In this document: positions 1 through 7,545 of the stretch, piece after piece | How positions within the stretch are numbered: the first letter of the stretch is position 1 | Layout of the letters: each line of letters begins with the position of its first letter | Assembly (NCBI GenBank): GCA_004299545.1 | Contig: SCRB01000289.1 | Coordinates: 1 to 7,924 of the forward strand | DNA length: 7,924 bases | Source: Rhizobiaceae bacterium | GTDB lineage: Bacteria; Pseudomonadota; Alphaproteobacteria; Rhizobiales; Rhizobiaceae | Reading direction: 5' to 3' | Position numbers and translations under genes: made by a program | The notes under the pieces: model-generated | What the model was told of the DNA's origin: nothing | Seen by the model: the letters and a program-made list of their open reading frames with translations, nothing else | The model's database searches: none

Positions 1-799
1 CGCTGCTGTCGGTGATGAATTTGGCCAGTGCCGAAACCGTCGTCCCTCCATACGCGGTCAGATAGTTTGGAAAGGCAAAGGAACCGATGACAATATCCTT
101 GGCGCCGCCGCCGGCGAAGCGGCCCGAATCCTGATAGAGGTTGATGGCGAAATCCTGGAGAAGATTGGCCGTCGGAAAGGTCGGCTTGCCTGTGGCGTTG
201 TCGATCGTCAGCGCCTCGGTCCAGTTCTCGCCGTCGACGCTGACTTTGACCGAAAGGCCATCATTGCCGGCAAGACCGATCTCGGCGCGGCCGGAAAAAT
301 TGTCTTGGAAGACAATGCTCGCGGTGTCGGTCGGCGTGGCCTTGTTGACGACGAGGCGATGGCTGCCGGTCTCATGCGTCAGAAGCGTCGCATCCGAGGC
401 GACCGTCAGCCGGTTTGTGGTATCCGCCTCGGCATTAATGCCGAGTTCAGCCAAGCGCTGCGGATCGAGCGGGTTCCAGGCGCCGCCTGAAAAGACGAGC
501 AGGCAATTTTCGGCCGCACACCAGGTGCGCCAGCCTTCGCGTGGCGGATAGAAATTCCAGCCACCGTCCTGGAACCCTGCGACTTGACCGACCTTGCCGC
601 TCCAGCCGGCTGTCGCGTCCGCACCGACAATATGGCACTCGCCTTCCGCCGGCGCTCCCGCCCGCACCGTCTCCGTCCGGCTCACGACCGAAAGCATCAC
701 CAACGCGTCGAGCATCGTCAGCGCCGCGTTGTGGGTGACATGCTTCTGCGCCTGAGAGGGCATGATGAAGGGAAGGAGAAGATTCGCCGTATCGTCCAT
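1..799 (-). CDS. DUF2793 domain protein (phage/GTA tail-associated), C-terminus beyond window
   Basis: The minus frame is open from the ATG at 799-797 to the left edge: 266 codons, no stop. The N-terminus (residues 2-35) has the DUF2793 hallmarks NLLLPFIMPSQAQKH, THNAAL and LDALV. The domain continues with AEGECHIVGADATAGW (51-66) and a Gly/Trp-rich stretch, GGWNFYPPREGWRTW (79-93). Residues 120-205 (INAEADTTNRL, VNKATPTDTAS, SGRAEIGLAGND, KVSVDGENWTEAL) match the second conserved block usual in rhizobial members. The biochemical function is unknown. Members often lie with phage or gene-transfer-agent tail genes and are thought to be tail or fibre parts, which is family knowledge and not shown here. 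No signal peptide or membrane segment is visible. The ATG is chosen because the family begins at this point; the ribosome site (ACAGG) is weak. No tail gene is visible beside it, and a decayed copy of its 5' end lies at 7546-7704. Confidence 0.85.
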   Translation of the reverse strand, partial: MDDTANLLLPFIMPSQAQKHVTHNAALTMLDALVMLSVVSRTETVRAGAPAEGECHIVGADATAGWSGKVGQVAGFQDGGWNFYPPREGWRTWCAAENCLLVFSGGAWNPLDPQRLAELGINAEADTTNRLTVASDATLLTHETGSHRLVVNKATPTDTASIVFQDNFSGRAEIGLAGNDGLSVKVSVDGENWTEALTIDNATGKPTFPTANLLQDFAINLYQDSGRFAGGGAKDIVIGSFAFPNYLTAYGGTTVSALAKFITDSS

Positions 800-1072
800 G
801 ACCTGTCTTGCCCCGTATCGCTTCGAGCAGAACCCGTTGTGGGAAGCACCCGTTTCGAAGGCGAGGTTAGCGGCACCGGCGAATGCGGGGACAAAATCGG
901 CTTGTTTAAATCGAGAAGTGCCCGTCTGGACGGGTTTCAGCGCGCGGGACACGTCTTTTCTATCCACGCCACGGAATAGGGCGCGATAGGGTCGTAGGTC
1001 AGCTTCTGCAGCACGGATCGGACGGCGCGTCGATCGGCACGAATTCGTCACCCGCACTTCCGGAAATTCCTG
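800..1072. other. Intergenic gap with a stop-free minus frame
   Basis: This stretch lies between the end of the dehydrogenase gene and the DUF2793 start. In the minus frame shared by both genes there is no stop codon across all 91 triplets, so the DUF2793 reading frame is technically open back to the TAA of the dehydrogenase. The translated stretch matches no family I know, and DUF2793 proteins normally start at the ATG at 799, so I read it as noncoding or as a remnant. A perfect short hairpin (CCCGT-CTGG-ACGGG, 921-934) has no T-tract. No clear promoter was seen. Confidence 0.5.
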
Positions 1073-2425
1073 TTACGCCTTGACGACCTTATTGGAAACG
1101 GCGCCCGCGCGCGCGCAGGCATTGCGGGTATCCACGACCAGGCCGGCGGCCTCCACCAGCGCTCTGTAGTCGACCGCGTCATGGTCCGTGGCGATCAGGA
1201 CCGCGTCATAGGATGAGACCGCCTCGGGCGCGAGTTCGACGGAGCGGCGCCCGCAAAGGGCGGCGTGCTCGCGGGTCATCGGCAGCACCGGAATATGGGG
1301 GTCATGGTAGTCGACCGTCGCGCCGCGTCCCTCGATCATCTCGATAAGGCGCAGGGACGGGCTTTCGCGCATGTCATCGACATTCTTCTTGTAGGCAGCG
1401 CCGATCAGTAGGATGCGCGCACCGTTCAATCCGCGCTGCTTCCTGCGGTCCAGGGCTTCGGCGAGGCGATCCACGACGAGGCGGGGCATGGCACTGTTGA
1501 TCTCGCCCGCGAGTTCGATGAAGTGGGTCCGAATATCGAATTCCCGCGCTTTCCACGACAGGTAGAAGGGGTCGATCGGGACGCAGTGCCCGCCAAGGCC
1601 CGGTCCGGGATAAAAGGGCATGAAGCCGAACGGCTTGGTCTTCGCCGCCTCGACGATCTCCCAGATGTCGATCCCCATGGCGCTGTAAACAACCTTGAGT
1701 TCGTTTACGAGCGCAATATTGACCGACCGGAAAATGTTCTCCGTCAGCTTGACGGCTTCAGCGGCCCGGGTCGAAGACACAGGGACAGTACTGACCACGA
1801 TACTGCCATAGAGCGCGGTGGCCAGCGCAAGCGCGTCCTCACCGTCGCCGCCGACGACTTTCGGTATCACCGCCGTACCATAATCGGCATTGCCGGGATC
1901 TTCCCGCTCCGGCGAAAAGGCAAGATAGAAGTCGGAGCCGCTGCGAAGACCGCCCTCTTCCAGTATCGGCCTGATGACCTCGTCGGTTGTGCCGGGATAG
2001 GTCGTCGATTCAAGCACGATCAACTGCCCCTTGCGCAGCCGCGACGCAATGGCGTTTGCCGTGCCGACAACGAAACTGAGATCGGGCTCGCGATACCGGT
2101 TGAGAGGGGTCGGCACGCAAATCAGCAGGCAATCGGGCTCGGAAAGCCTGTCGAAATCGTCGCTCGCCGCAAACCGCTTCTGGCCGATGGCTTCGGCGAT
2201 CCCCTCGTCGGGGATGTGCTTGATCGCGGTCCGGCCCTTGTTCAATTCCTTGACGCGCGTGGCATCGACATCGAAGCCGAGGACATCGAAGCCTACACGG
2301 GCAGCCGCCAGCGCGAGCGGTATTCCGACATAGCCAAGTCCGATAATGCCGACTTTGAACGTCCGGGCGGCAATCGCTTCAAGAAGGTCTGAGCAATTCA
2401 ATGAAGTTGTGGCTGAATTTGGCAT
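1073..2425 (-). CDS. wbpA: UDP-N-acetyl-D-glucosamine 6-dehydrogenase, WbpA type
   Basis: A cytoplasmic NAD-dependent enzyme of the UDP-glucose/GDP-mannose dehydrogenase family, predicted to oxidise C6 of UDP-GlcNAc twice to UDP-GlcNAc uronic acid for surface polysaccharide. With the ATG start it is 450 residues, a usual length. Visible motifs are the Rossmann loop GLGYVG (29-34), CVPTPL (103-108), REPDLSFV (112-119), ESTTYPGTTDE (139-149), SPEREDPG (171-178), the central-domain VKLTEN (225-230), the catalytic loop GLGGHCVPIDPF with Cys281, and C-terminal YKKNVDDMRESP (345-356). REPDLSFV and SPEREDPG favour the WbpA branch over UDP-glucose dehydrogenases; UDP-ManNAc dehydrogenase or a galacto-configured substrate is not excluded. 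A TTG at 2464 would add 13 residues. The ATG at 2425 is preferred for family length and a GGA element 10 bases upstream. It is divergent from capEFG. Its TAA is followed by no clear terminator. Confidence 0.9.
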   Translation of the reverse strand: MPNSATTSLNCSDLLEAIAARTFKVGIIGLGYVGIPLALAAARVGFDVLGFDVDATRVKELNKGRTAIKHIPDEGIAEAIGQKRFAASDDFDRLSEPDCLLICVPTPLNRYREPDLSFVVGTANAIASRLRKGQLIVLESTTYPGTTDEVIRPILEEGGLRSGSDFYLAFSPEREDPGNADYGTAVIPKVVGGDGEDALALATALYGSIVVSTVPVSSTRAAEAVKLTENIFRSVNIALVNELKVVYSAMGIDIWEIVEAAKTKPFGFMPFYPGPGLGGHCVPIDPFYLSWKAREFDIRTHFIELAGEINSAMPRLVVDRLAEALDRRKQRGLNGARILLIGAAYKKNVDDMRESPSLRLIEMIEGRGATVDYHDPHIPVLPMTREHAALCGRRSVELAPEAVSSYDAVLIATDHDAVDYRALVEAAGLVVDTRNACARAGAVSNKVVKA

Positions 2426-2860
2426 GCTCGGAGCTTCCGTTAAGGACGAAAATTGCAAATACAAGTGCTACCCGCAAGCTGGCGGCCACATTGTCAATAG
2501 CTGGTGAAAGGTACTTTACAAATCGTAGTGTCAATCTGTCCTTTAATTCCGGGTACCCTATCGATCCGGCGGCGCATCACCCGCGAGGGCAAGACGCTGG
2601 CCAGGAGCGGACGCAGCATATCGATCGGATAAGGGCTGTTGTTCGCCCAAGGCATCTCTGGATACGAGCCACTGCGCTGCGACCGAATTCCGCTAGCCGT
2701 TATCAGAGCCACGATGACAGAGGAATGGAAACGACCGCCGCGCAAATGGTCGAGGCCACGATCAACTCCGCCGCAGCCTTCCTCTACGCCGCGTCGCCAT
2801 GCTTATCTGACGGCTAGCCCGATCGTCGTGAGTTTCGAAACCGACCTCGGCGCGCAGGGG

Positions 2861-2868
2861 AGGAGGAG
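2861..2868 (+). promoter_or_regulatory. Strong Shine-Dalgarno before a 27-codon ORF
   Basis: AGGAGGAG is the best ribosome binding match seen in the window. It sits 9 bases before an ATG at 2878 and not before capE itself, so it argues that the short ORF 2878-2961 is translated or once was. Confidence 0.5.
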
Positions 2869-2877
2869 CAACCTCAT

Positions 2878-2961
2878 ATGCATGGCATGTATGATGTGAC
2901 GTTACTGTCGTTCAGGCTCTTGAGTTTAGTCCGTCTGATGTTAGAAGCACTCGATAGGTGA
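2878..2961 (+). CDS. Possible 27-residue leader peptide upstream of capE
   Basis: A short frame starts at ATG 2878 behind a near-perfect AGGAGGAG site and ends at TGA 2959-2961, which is 28 bases before the preferred capE ATG (16 before the alternative one). The peptide begins MHGMYDVTLLSF, is leucine-rich with scattered arginines and ends EALDR. It has no run of one amino acid of the kind that marks classical attenuators. I do not recognise it. It could be a translated leader coupling ribosomes into capE, whose own ribosome site is weak, the stub of a lost gene, or chance. The strong ribosome site and the close spacing are what make it worth listing. Confidence 0.3.
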   Translation: MHGMYDVTLLSFRLLSLVRLMLEALDR

Positions 2962-2989
2962 GCGTGTATCATTTGGAATGAGAGACGGA

Positions 2990-4024
2990 ATGTTCGAAGG
3001 CAAGACTTTGCTGATAACCGGCGGGACGGGTTCGTTCGGCGGGGCGGTGCTGGACCGGTTTCTTGCCACCCCCATCGGTGAAATCCGGATTTTCAGCCGG
3101 GACGAGAAAAAGCAGGACGATCTCCGGCAGAAATACCAATCCGCCAAGCTGAAATTCTATATTGGCGACGTGCGCGACCCCCAAAGCATTCAGGCGGCGG
3201 TGCGGGGTGCCGATTTCGTCTTCCACGCGGCCGCTCTCAAGCAGGTGCCTTCCTGCGAATTCTATCCGCTGGAGGCGGTCAAGACCAATGTGCTTGGCAC
3301 GGAAAATGTGCTTGCCGCCGCTATCGCCAACGGCGTCGAGCGGGTCGTATGTCTGTCGACCGACAAGGCAGTCTATCCCATCAATGCCATGGGCATCACC
3401 AAGGCATTGATGGAAAAGGTCATGGTCGCCAAATCACGCCAGTTGGGGGGCAGCGGCACGGTCGTCTGCGGCACGCGTTACGGCAACGTCATGGCCTCGC
3501 GCGGCTCGGTGATTCCGCTCTTCGCCCGGCAGATCCGGGATGGGTTGGCAATCACCGTTACCGACCCGGATATGACACGGTTCATGATGACGCTTGAGGA
3601 CGCCGTGAGCCTCGTGCTCTACGCCTTCGTTCACGGCAATAATGGTGACATTTTCGTACAGAAGGCGCCTGCGGCGACGATCCGGGTGCTCGCCGAGGCG
3701 ATGGTTCGCACGCTCGACGTGCCCGACCACCCGATCCGGATCATCGGCACGCGGCATGGCGAGAAGCTCTATGAGACCCTGCTCAGCCGCGAAGAGATGG
3801 CGGCCGCCGAGGACATGGGCGACTATTTCCGTATTCCACCCGATCTGCGCGACCTCAATTACAGCAAATTCATCGAGACGGGCGAGACGACGATCTCGGC
3901 CGCCGCCGACTACAATTCGCACAATACCGAGCGGCTCGACGTCGCCGGCATGGAGAAGCTGCTGCTAAAGCTGTCGATGATCCGAAACCTTATCGCTGGG
4001 CGTGAGTTGGAAGAAGGAGCCTGA
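2990..4024 (+). CDS. capE: UDP-GlcNAc 4,6-dehydratase / 5-epimerase, CapE (FnlA/WbjB) type
   Basis: A cytoplasmic extended short-chain dehydrogenase that converts UDP-GlcNAc to a 4-keto-6-deoxy intermediate and inverts C5, the first step to UDP-L-FucNAc. From the ATG at 2990 it is 344 residues, close to staphylococcal CapE. Visible features are the NAD loop TGGTGSFGG (10-18), FSRDEKKQDDLR (35-46), GDVRD (59-63), HAAALKQVP (79-87), the active-site stretch STDKAVYPINAMGITK (123-138) and TRYGNVMASRGSVIP further on. Met134 replaces the usual SDR catalytic tyrosine, with Lys138 kept, as is known for CapE. The start is uncertain: an in-frame ATG at 2978 adds four residues, but homologues begin at MFxxKxLLITGG, which fits 2990. 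Neither start has a strong ribosome site. It leads the operon; its TGA is 4 bases before the capF ATG. Confidence 0.92.
   Translation: MFEGKTLLITGGTGSFGGAVLDRFLATPIGEIRIFSRDEKKQDDLRQKYQSAKLKFYIGDVRDPQSIQAAVRGADFVFHAAALKQVPSCEFYPLEAVKTNVLGTENVLAAAIANGVERVVCLSTDKAVYPINAMGITKALMEKVMVAKSRQLGGSGTVVCGTRYGNVMASRGSVIPLFARQIRDGLAITVTDPDMTRFMMTLEDAVSLVLYAFVHGNNGDIFVQKAPAATIRVLAEAMVRTLDVPDHPIRIIGTRHGEKLYETLLSREEMAAAEDMGDYFRIPPDLRDLNYSKFIETGETTISAAADYNSHNTERLDVAGMEKLLLKLSMIRNLIAGRELEEGA
4014..4019 (+). promoter_or_regulatory. Ribosome binding site of capF
   Basis: AAGGAG lies inside the last codons of capE, 9 bases before the ATG at 4029. It decides the capF start against an in-frame GTG at 4002, which would overlap capE and add nine residues not seen in the family. 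Confidence 0.75.
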
Positions 4025-4028
4025 GCCG

Positions 4029-5138
4029 ATGGTTTCAATAGCCGTCACCGGCGCCCGCGGTTTCATCGGCAGCAACCTCGCCGTGCAATTGCACGAGCGT
4101 GGTTTCACGGTTGTGCCGGTGCCGCACGAGGCCGACGATCTGGAGTCCATCCTCTACGACACCGATGCCGTCGCTCACCTCGCTGGCGTCAATCGACCCC
4201 GGGACGAAGCCGAATTCGCCACCGGCAATGGCGATTTCACCACGCGGCTCGCCACGGCGCTCAAAAGGCTGGGCCGCAAGCTGCCGGTCGTTTATGCGTC
4301 TTCGATCCAGGCGGCCCTCGACAACCCCTATGGTCGCTCGAAGCGCGCCGCCGAGGCGGCGCTTGAGGCCTATTCGGCAGAGACCGGGGCGCCGGTCGCT
4401 ATCTTCAGGTTACCCAATGTCTTCGGCAAATGGTGCCGGCCGAACTACAATTCGGTGGTCGCGACATTCTGCTTCAACATTTCGCATGGCCTGCCGATTT
4501 CGATCACCGATCCGACCCGCATGCTGCGGCTGGTCTATGTGGACGACGTTGTCGCCCGGTTCACTGAGGTGCTGCGTGATCCCGCGGCGGCCGACGAGGT
4601 GCCGGCGGTCGAGCCGGTTTACGAGACGAGCCTCGGCGCACTGGCGGCCCAGCTCGAGCGCTTCCGCGACAGCCGGCGGACCCTGGTGACGGGACCGGTC
4701 GGCACCGGGCTGATGAGGGCGCTCCATGCTACCTTTCTTAGCTATCTCGATCCGGCCGAGTTCGGTTATTCGCTGACCCGACACACCGACCCGCGTGGCA
4801 CTTTCGCCGAGATGCTGCGGACCGAAGATGCTGGCCAGTTCTCCTATTTCACGGCGCATCCGGGCATTACGCGCGGCGGGCATTACCATCATTCCAAGAC
4901 GGAAAAATTCCTCGTCCTGCACGGCAAGGCGCGCTTCGGCTTCCGCCATATTCTGACGGGGGAGACCTACGAGATCGTGACCAGCGGGGAAGAAGCGCGC
5001 GTGGTCGAGACCATTCCCGGCTGGGCGCACGATATTACCAATATCGGCGAGGACACCATGGTGGTCATGCTCTGGGCCAACGAGGTGTTCGATCCCGACA
5101 AGCCCGATACTGTAGCGGCCAAGGTGCTCGAGGCATGA
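4029..5138 (+). CDS. capF: Bifunctional UDP-sugar C3-epimerase / C4-reductase, CapF (FnlB/WbjC) type
   Basis: The second enzyme of the UDP-L-FucNAc pathway: its cupin half epimerises C3 of the CapE product and its reductase half reduces the C4 ketone with NADPH, giving the L-talo sugar nucleotide. At 369 residues it is as long as staphylococcal CapF. The N-terminal SDR domain shows [11 protein letters not shown] (6-16), HLAGVNRP (50-57), the serines at 91-92 and YGRSK (Tyr101, Lys105). The C-terminal cupin carries the likely metal ligands in [12 protein letters not shown] (283-294: His285, His287, His288, Glu292) and [10 protein letters not shown] (His334). All expected residues are present, so it should be active in both halves. 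It follows capE by 4 bases and overlaps capG by 4 bases (ATGA), so the three are almost certainly one translationally coupled operon. Confidence 0.93.
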   Translation: MVSIAVTGARGFIGSNLAVQLHERGFTVVPVPHEADDLESILYDTDAVAHLAGVNRPRDEAEFATGNGDFTTRLATALKRLGRKLPVVYASSIQAALDNPYGRSKRAAEAALEAYSAETGAPVAIFRLPNVFGKWCRPNYNSVVATFCFNISHGLPISITDPTRMLRLVYVDDVVARFTEVLRDPAAADEVPAVEPVYETSLGALAAQLERFRDSRRTLVTGPVGTGLMRALHATFLSYLDPAEFGYSLTRHTDPRGTFAEMLRTEDAGQFSYFTAHPGITRGGHYHHSKTEKFLVLHGKARFGFRHILTGETYEIVTSGEEARVVETIPGWAHDITNIGEDTMVVMLWANEVFDPDKPDTVAAKVLEA

Positions 5139-6268
5139 AGAAGCTCAAGGTCATGACGGTGGTAGGCACGCGACCAGAGCTCATCCGCCTGTCGCGCGTG
5201 CTGGCGAAGCTCGACGCCCATTGCGACCATCAGCTCGTCCACACCGGCCAGAATTACGATTACGAACTGAACCAGATATTTTTCACTGATCTCGGAATCA
5301 AAACGCCCGACATCTTCCTCGATGCGGCGGGCGGGGGCGCGGCCGAGACGATCGGCAACGTCATTATCCGCTTCGACAAGGTGTTGGCCGAGGCGCAGCC
5401 GGAAGCCGTGCTCGTGCTCGGCGACACCAACAGCTGCCTTGCTGCGATTCCCGCCAAGCGACGGAAAATCCCGATTTTCCACATGGAAGCCGGCAATCGC
5501 TGCTTCGACCTGCGCGTGCCGGAGGAAACCAACCGCCGCATCGTCGACCACACCGCCGACATCAATCTCACTTATTCCGACATCGCGCGGGAATATCTGC
5601 TGCGTGAAGGTCTGCCGCCCGACCGCGTCATCAAGACCGGCTCGCCCATGTTCGAAGTACTGAACCACTATCTGCCGGAGATCAAGGCCTCCGACGTGCT
5701 GGAGCGGCTCGGCCTGACGCGGCACCAGTATTGCGTGGTCAGCGCTCATCGCGAAGAGAATATCGATTCGGATGCCAATTTCGGCAAGCTGACGGCGCTG
5801 CTCAATGGGGTCGCCGAGCGGCTCGATCTGCCGGTCGTTGTTTCCACTCATCCGCGCACACAGAAGCGGATCGATGCGGCGGGCGCCCGGTTCCATCCGA
5901 ACGTCCGGCTGTCGAAGCCACTTGGCTTCAAGGACTATGTGCATCTGCAGATGCACGCCCGGGTGGTACTCTCCGACAGCGGTACGATCACCGAAGAATC
6001 CTCCATCCTCAATTTCCCGGCGCTCAATATCCGCGAGGCGCATGAGCGGCCTGAAGGCATGGAGGAGGCCGCGGTGATGATGACCGGGCTCGATCTCGAC
6101 CGGGTGTTGCAGGGGCTCGAGATCCTGGCGACGCAGGACCGGGACGAAACCCGCACGCTGCGCCGGGTTGCCGACTATTCGATGCCGAACGTCTCAGACA
6201 AGGTCGTGCGCATCATCCTGAGCTATCGCGACTACGTCATGCGCACGGTCTGGCGGCAACAGATCTGA
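5135..6268 (+). CDS. capG: UDP-N-acetyl-L-fucosamine synthase (C2-epimerase), CapG (FnlC/WbjD) type
   Basis: The third enzyme of the pathway: it epimerises C2 of the CapF product to UDP-N-acetyl-L-fucosamine. It belongs to the UDP-GlcNAc 2-epimerase (WecB-like) superfamily, with a two-domain GT-B-like fold. At 377 residues it is family length. Motifs seen are GTRPE (11-15), HTGQNYD (36-42), GDTNS (96-100), [10 protein letters not shown] (116-125), [11 protein letters not shown] (129-139), SAHREEN (203-209), STHPRT (237-242), DSGTITEES (281-289) and ERPEGME (304-310). EAGNRCFD and the downstream IVDH favour the CapG branch over WecB, as does the position directly after capF. It starts in the ATGA overlap with capF and has only a weak site of its own, so translation probably depends on coupling. 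It ends 36 bases before the convergent acyltransferase stop. Confidence 0.92.
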   Translation: MKKLKVMTVVGTRPELIRLSRVLAKLDAHCDHQLVHTGQNYDYELNQIFFTDLGIKTPDIFLDAAGGGAAETIGNVIIRFDKVLAEAQPEAVLVLGDTNSCLAAIPAKRRKIPIFHMEAGNRCFDLRVPEETNRRIVDHTADINLTYSDIAREYLLREGLPPDRVIKTGSPMFEVLNHYLPEIKASDVLERLGLTRHQYCVVSAHREENIDSDANFGKLTALLNGVAERLDLPVVVSTHPRTQKRIDAAGARFHPNVRLSKPLGFKDYVHLQMHARVVLSDSGTITEESSILNFPALNIREAHERPEGMEEAAVMMTGLDLDRVLQGLEILATQDRDETRTLRRVADYSMPNVSDKVVRIILSYRDYVMRTVWRQQI

Positions 6269-6304
6269 CGCTGCGGCTTGCTCATGCGCGGGTAAACCAC
6301 GGTG

Positions 6305-7459
6305 TCATTCCGGCGCAGGCACGGCGCTGCGCTCGCCGACCGCCGGCTGGGCGGCGGTCGATGGCGGGTGCACGCCGATGGCCTTGGACAGCCGCATCGC
6401 AGGGCGCTCGACAGCGAGGTGAAGAGCCAGCGCGCAGAGATAGACCACGGCTGCGGCTATCAGGATCGCCGGCACGGGCGACAGCCCGCGCGCCATCAGG
6501 AAATAGATAATCGCGTAGCCGGAAAGGGCGTGCACGACATAAAAGGGATAGCTGACGGCCGACAGATGCCTGAGTACCCTGCCGGGCCGGATCACGGCAC
6601 CAAAGCGGTAGCAGGCGGCGAAAACGGCCATCGCGACGAGGTAGCCGACCAGCCACTGGCCGTTGCAGATGACGCGCATGAATGGCCATTCCGCAATCAG
6701 CAGCAGGGCGACGTAGAAATTCGCCAGAATGACCATCCGAGCGCTGATCTTCCGCTGGTGGTGGAAGTAGTAAGCGAGGCCGAGGACGAGCAGGGGCGCG
6801 ACCCAGAGCTGCAGCGCGGGGGTTGGATCGCCGCCCGAGCTTTCGTACCTATGGATCAGCAGGAAGGAAGCGGCCTCCAGGATCACCGGCGCGGCGAAAA
6901 GGAACGGTATCCGCCAGCGGCCGATTGCGGCGGCCAGAAGGGCGAAAGCGACATAGAAACTGACCTCGACCTCCAGTGTCCAGCTTATGCCGTCGATGCG
7001 GATGAAACCGAAGATGCCGCGGGTCAGGACGCCGAAATGGGAGACCACCCGCCAGAAGGAATATGGAAAGGGCGTGCCGGCTATCCGATCGCCCGAGGCG
7101 ACGAAGCCGATCACGATCATGAAGCCGACGATATAGACTGGATAGATGCGTAGCGCCCGGCGGAGCAGAAACCTGCCGGCATGGCCGTCGTACGAAAGCG
7201 GGATGACGAAACCACTGATGATGAAGAAGACACCGACGCCGAACTGCCCGAGAACGATCCCGATATCGGCGGCGAGCGAAAACGGCCATGGCGGAAAGAC
7301 GAGTCCGTGCAGGGGCGGCAGACCGATCAAGTGCGAGATGTAGCTATTGTCCGCAAAGAAGATGAGGAAATAATGCCCGAGCATCACCGACAGCGCAGCC
7401 AGCCCCCTGATGGCATCGGGAAAGCCGATCCTCTGCGTCATTGGCCGATTGTCGCCCAT
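6305..7459 (-). CDS. Acyltransferase family 3 membrane protein (OafA/ExoZ-like)
   Basis: An inner-membrane acyltransferase (PF01757 type), predicted to transfer an acyl group, most often acetyl, to a sugar of a surface polysaccharide; acceptor and acyl group cannot be read from sequence. From the ATG at 7459 it is 384 residues with about ten hydrophobic segments. Family marks are RGLAALSVMLGH (Arg18 to His29, the R-x10-H motif), FGVGVFFIISGFVI (73-86), RRALRIYPVYI (100-110), SWTLEVEVSFY (159-169), SYPFYVVH (303-310) and VERP (350-353) before a short Pro/Ala-rich tail. There is no fused SGNH domain. The start is uncertain: ATG 7441 (378 residues) is as plausible, AGAGG lies only one base before 7459, and longer frames from TTG 7561 would overlap the DUF2793 relic. 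It faces capG convergently, and no terminator is evident in the 36-base gap. Its place beside the FucNAc genes suggests modification of the same polymer (inference). Confidence 0.87.
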   Translation of the reverse strand: MGDNRPMTQRIGFPDAIRGLAALSVMLGHYFLIFFADNSYISHLIGLPPLHGLVFPPWPFSLAADIGIVLGQFGVGVFFIISGFVIPLSYDGHAGRFLLRRALRIYPVYIVGFMIVIGFVASGDRIAGTPFPYSFWRVVSHFGVLTRGIFGFIRIDGISWTLEVEVSFYVAFALLAAAIGRWRIPFLFAAPVILEAASFLLIHRYESSGGDPTPALQLWVAPLLVLGLAYYFHHQRKISARMVILANFYVALLLIAEWPFMRVICNGQWLVGYLVAMAVFAACYRFGAVIRPGRVLRHLSAVSYPFYVVHALSGYAIIYFLMARGLSPVPAILIAAAVVYLCALALHLAVERPAMRLSKAIGVHPPSTAAQPAVGERSAVPAPE

Positions 7460-7545
7460 ACCTCTTCGACCCCGCTTGCGCCGACACTTATCCCCGCCCT
7501 GCCGGCACGGGATTAGGCTGTTCCCGATTGAGAACGGGGTCAGCA

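Larger units (their letters stand above)
2426..2989. other. Divergent intergenic region between wbpA and capE
   Basis: These roughly 560 bases separate the divergent wbpA-like and capE genes and probably hold both promoters. The part next to wbpA (2426-2560) is visibly more AT-rich than the genes. On minus, two TTGACA hexamers (2534-2529 and 2497-2492) resemble -35 boxes, but neither has a convincing -10 at 16-18 bases. On plus, CTTGAG near 2919-2924 is followed 17 bases later by TAGAAG, a weak pair. A 10-base palindrome GTTTCGAAAC (2832-2841) could be an operator, but palindromes this short are expected by chance. Frames of 60-138 codons exist on both strands; none has recognisable motifs. 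Confidence 0.45.

Noticed and set aside
921..934. Perfect hairpin CCCGT-CTGG-ACGGG as a terminator for the dehydrogenase gene
   Set aside because: It is only 5 base pairs long, lies about 140 bases past the stop and has no T-tract on either strand.
1523..2392. 289-codon plus-strand frame antisense to wbpA
   Set aside because: It is a GC-rich shadow of a well-supported dehydrogenase, with no recognisable domain.
2513..2522. Shared 10-mer TACTTTACAA here and, inverted, near 7859-7868 as a repeat pair
   Set aside because: The match does not extend usefully beyond 10 bases, and many such pairs are expected by chance.
2832..2841. GTTTCGAAAC palindrome as an operator
   Set aside because: A 10-base palindrome is expected several times by chance in about 8 kb, and no second copy or adjacent promoter supports it.
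4967..6043. 358-codon minus-strand frame antisense to capG and the end of capF
   Set aside because: Both sense-strand genes show complete family motifs; the antisense translation is rich in Arg, His and Asp, with no family motifs, as expected of a shadow frame.
6302..7153. 283-codon plus-strand frame antisense to the acyltransferase
   Set aside because: The minus strand encodes a complete membrane acyltransferase; the plus translation is highly charged, low in hydrophobics and without motifs.
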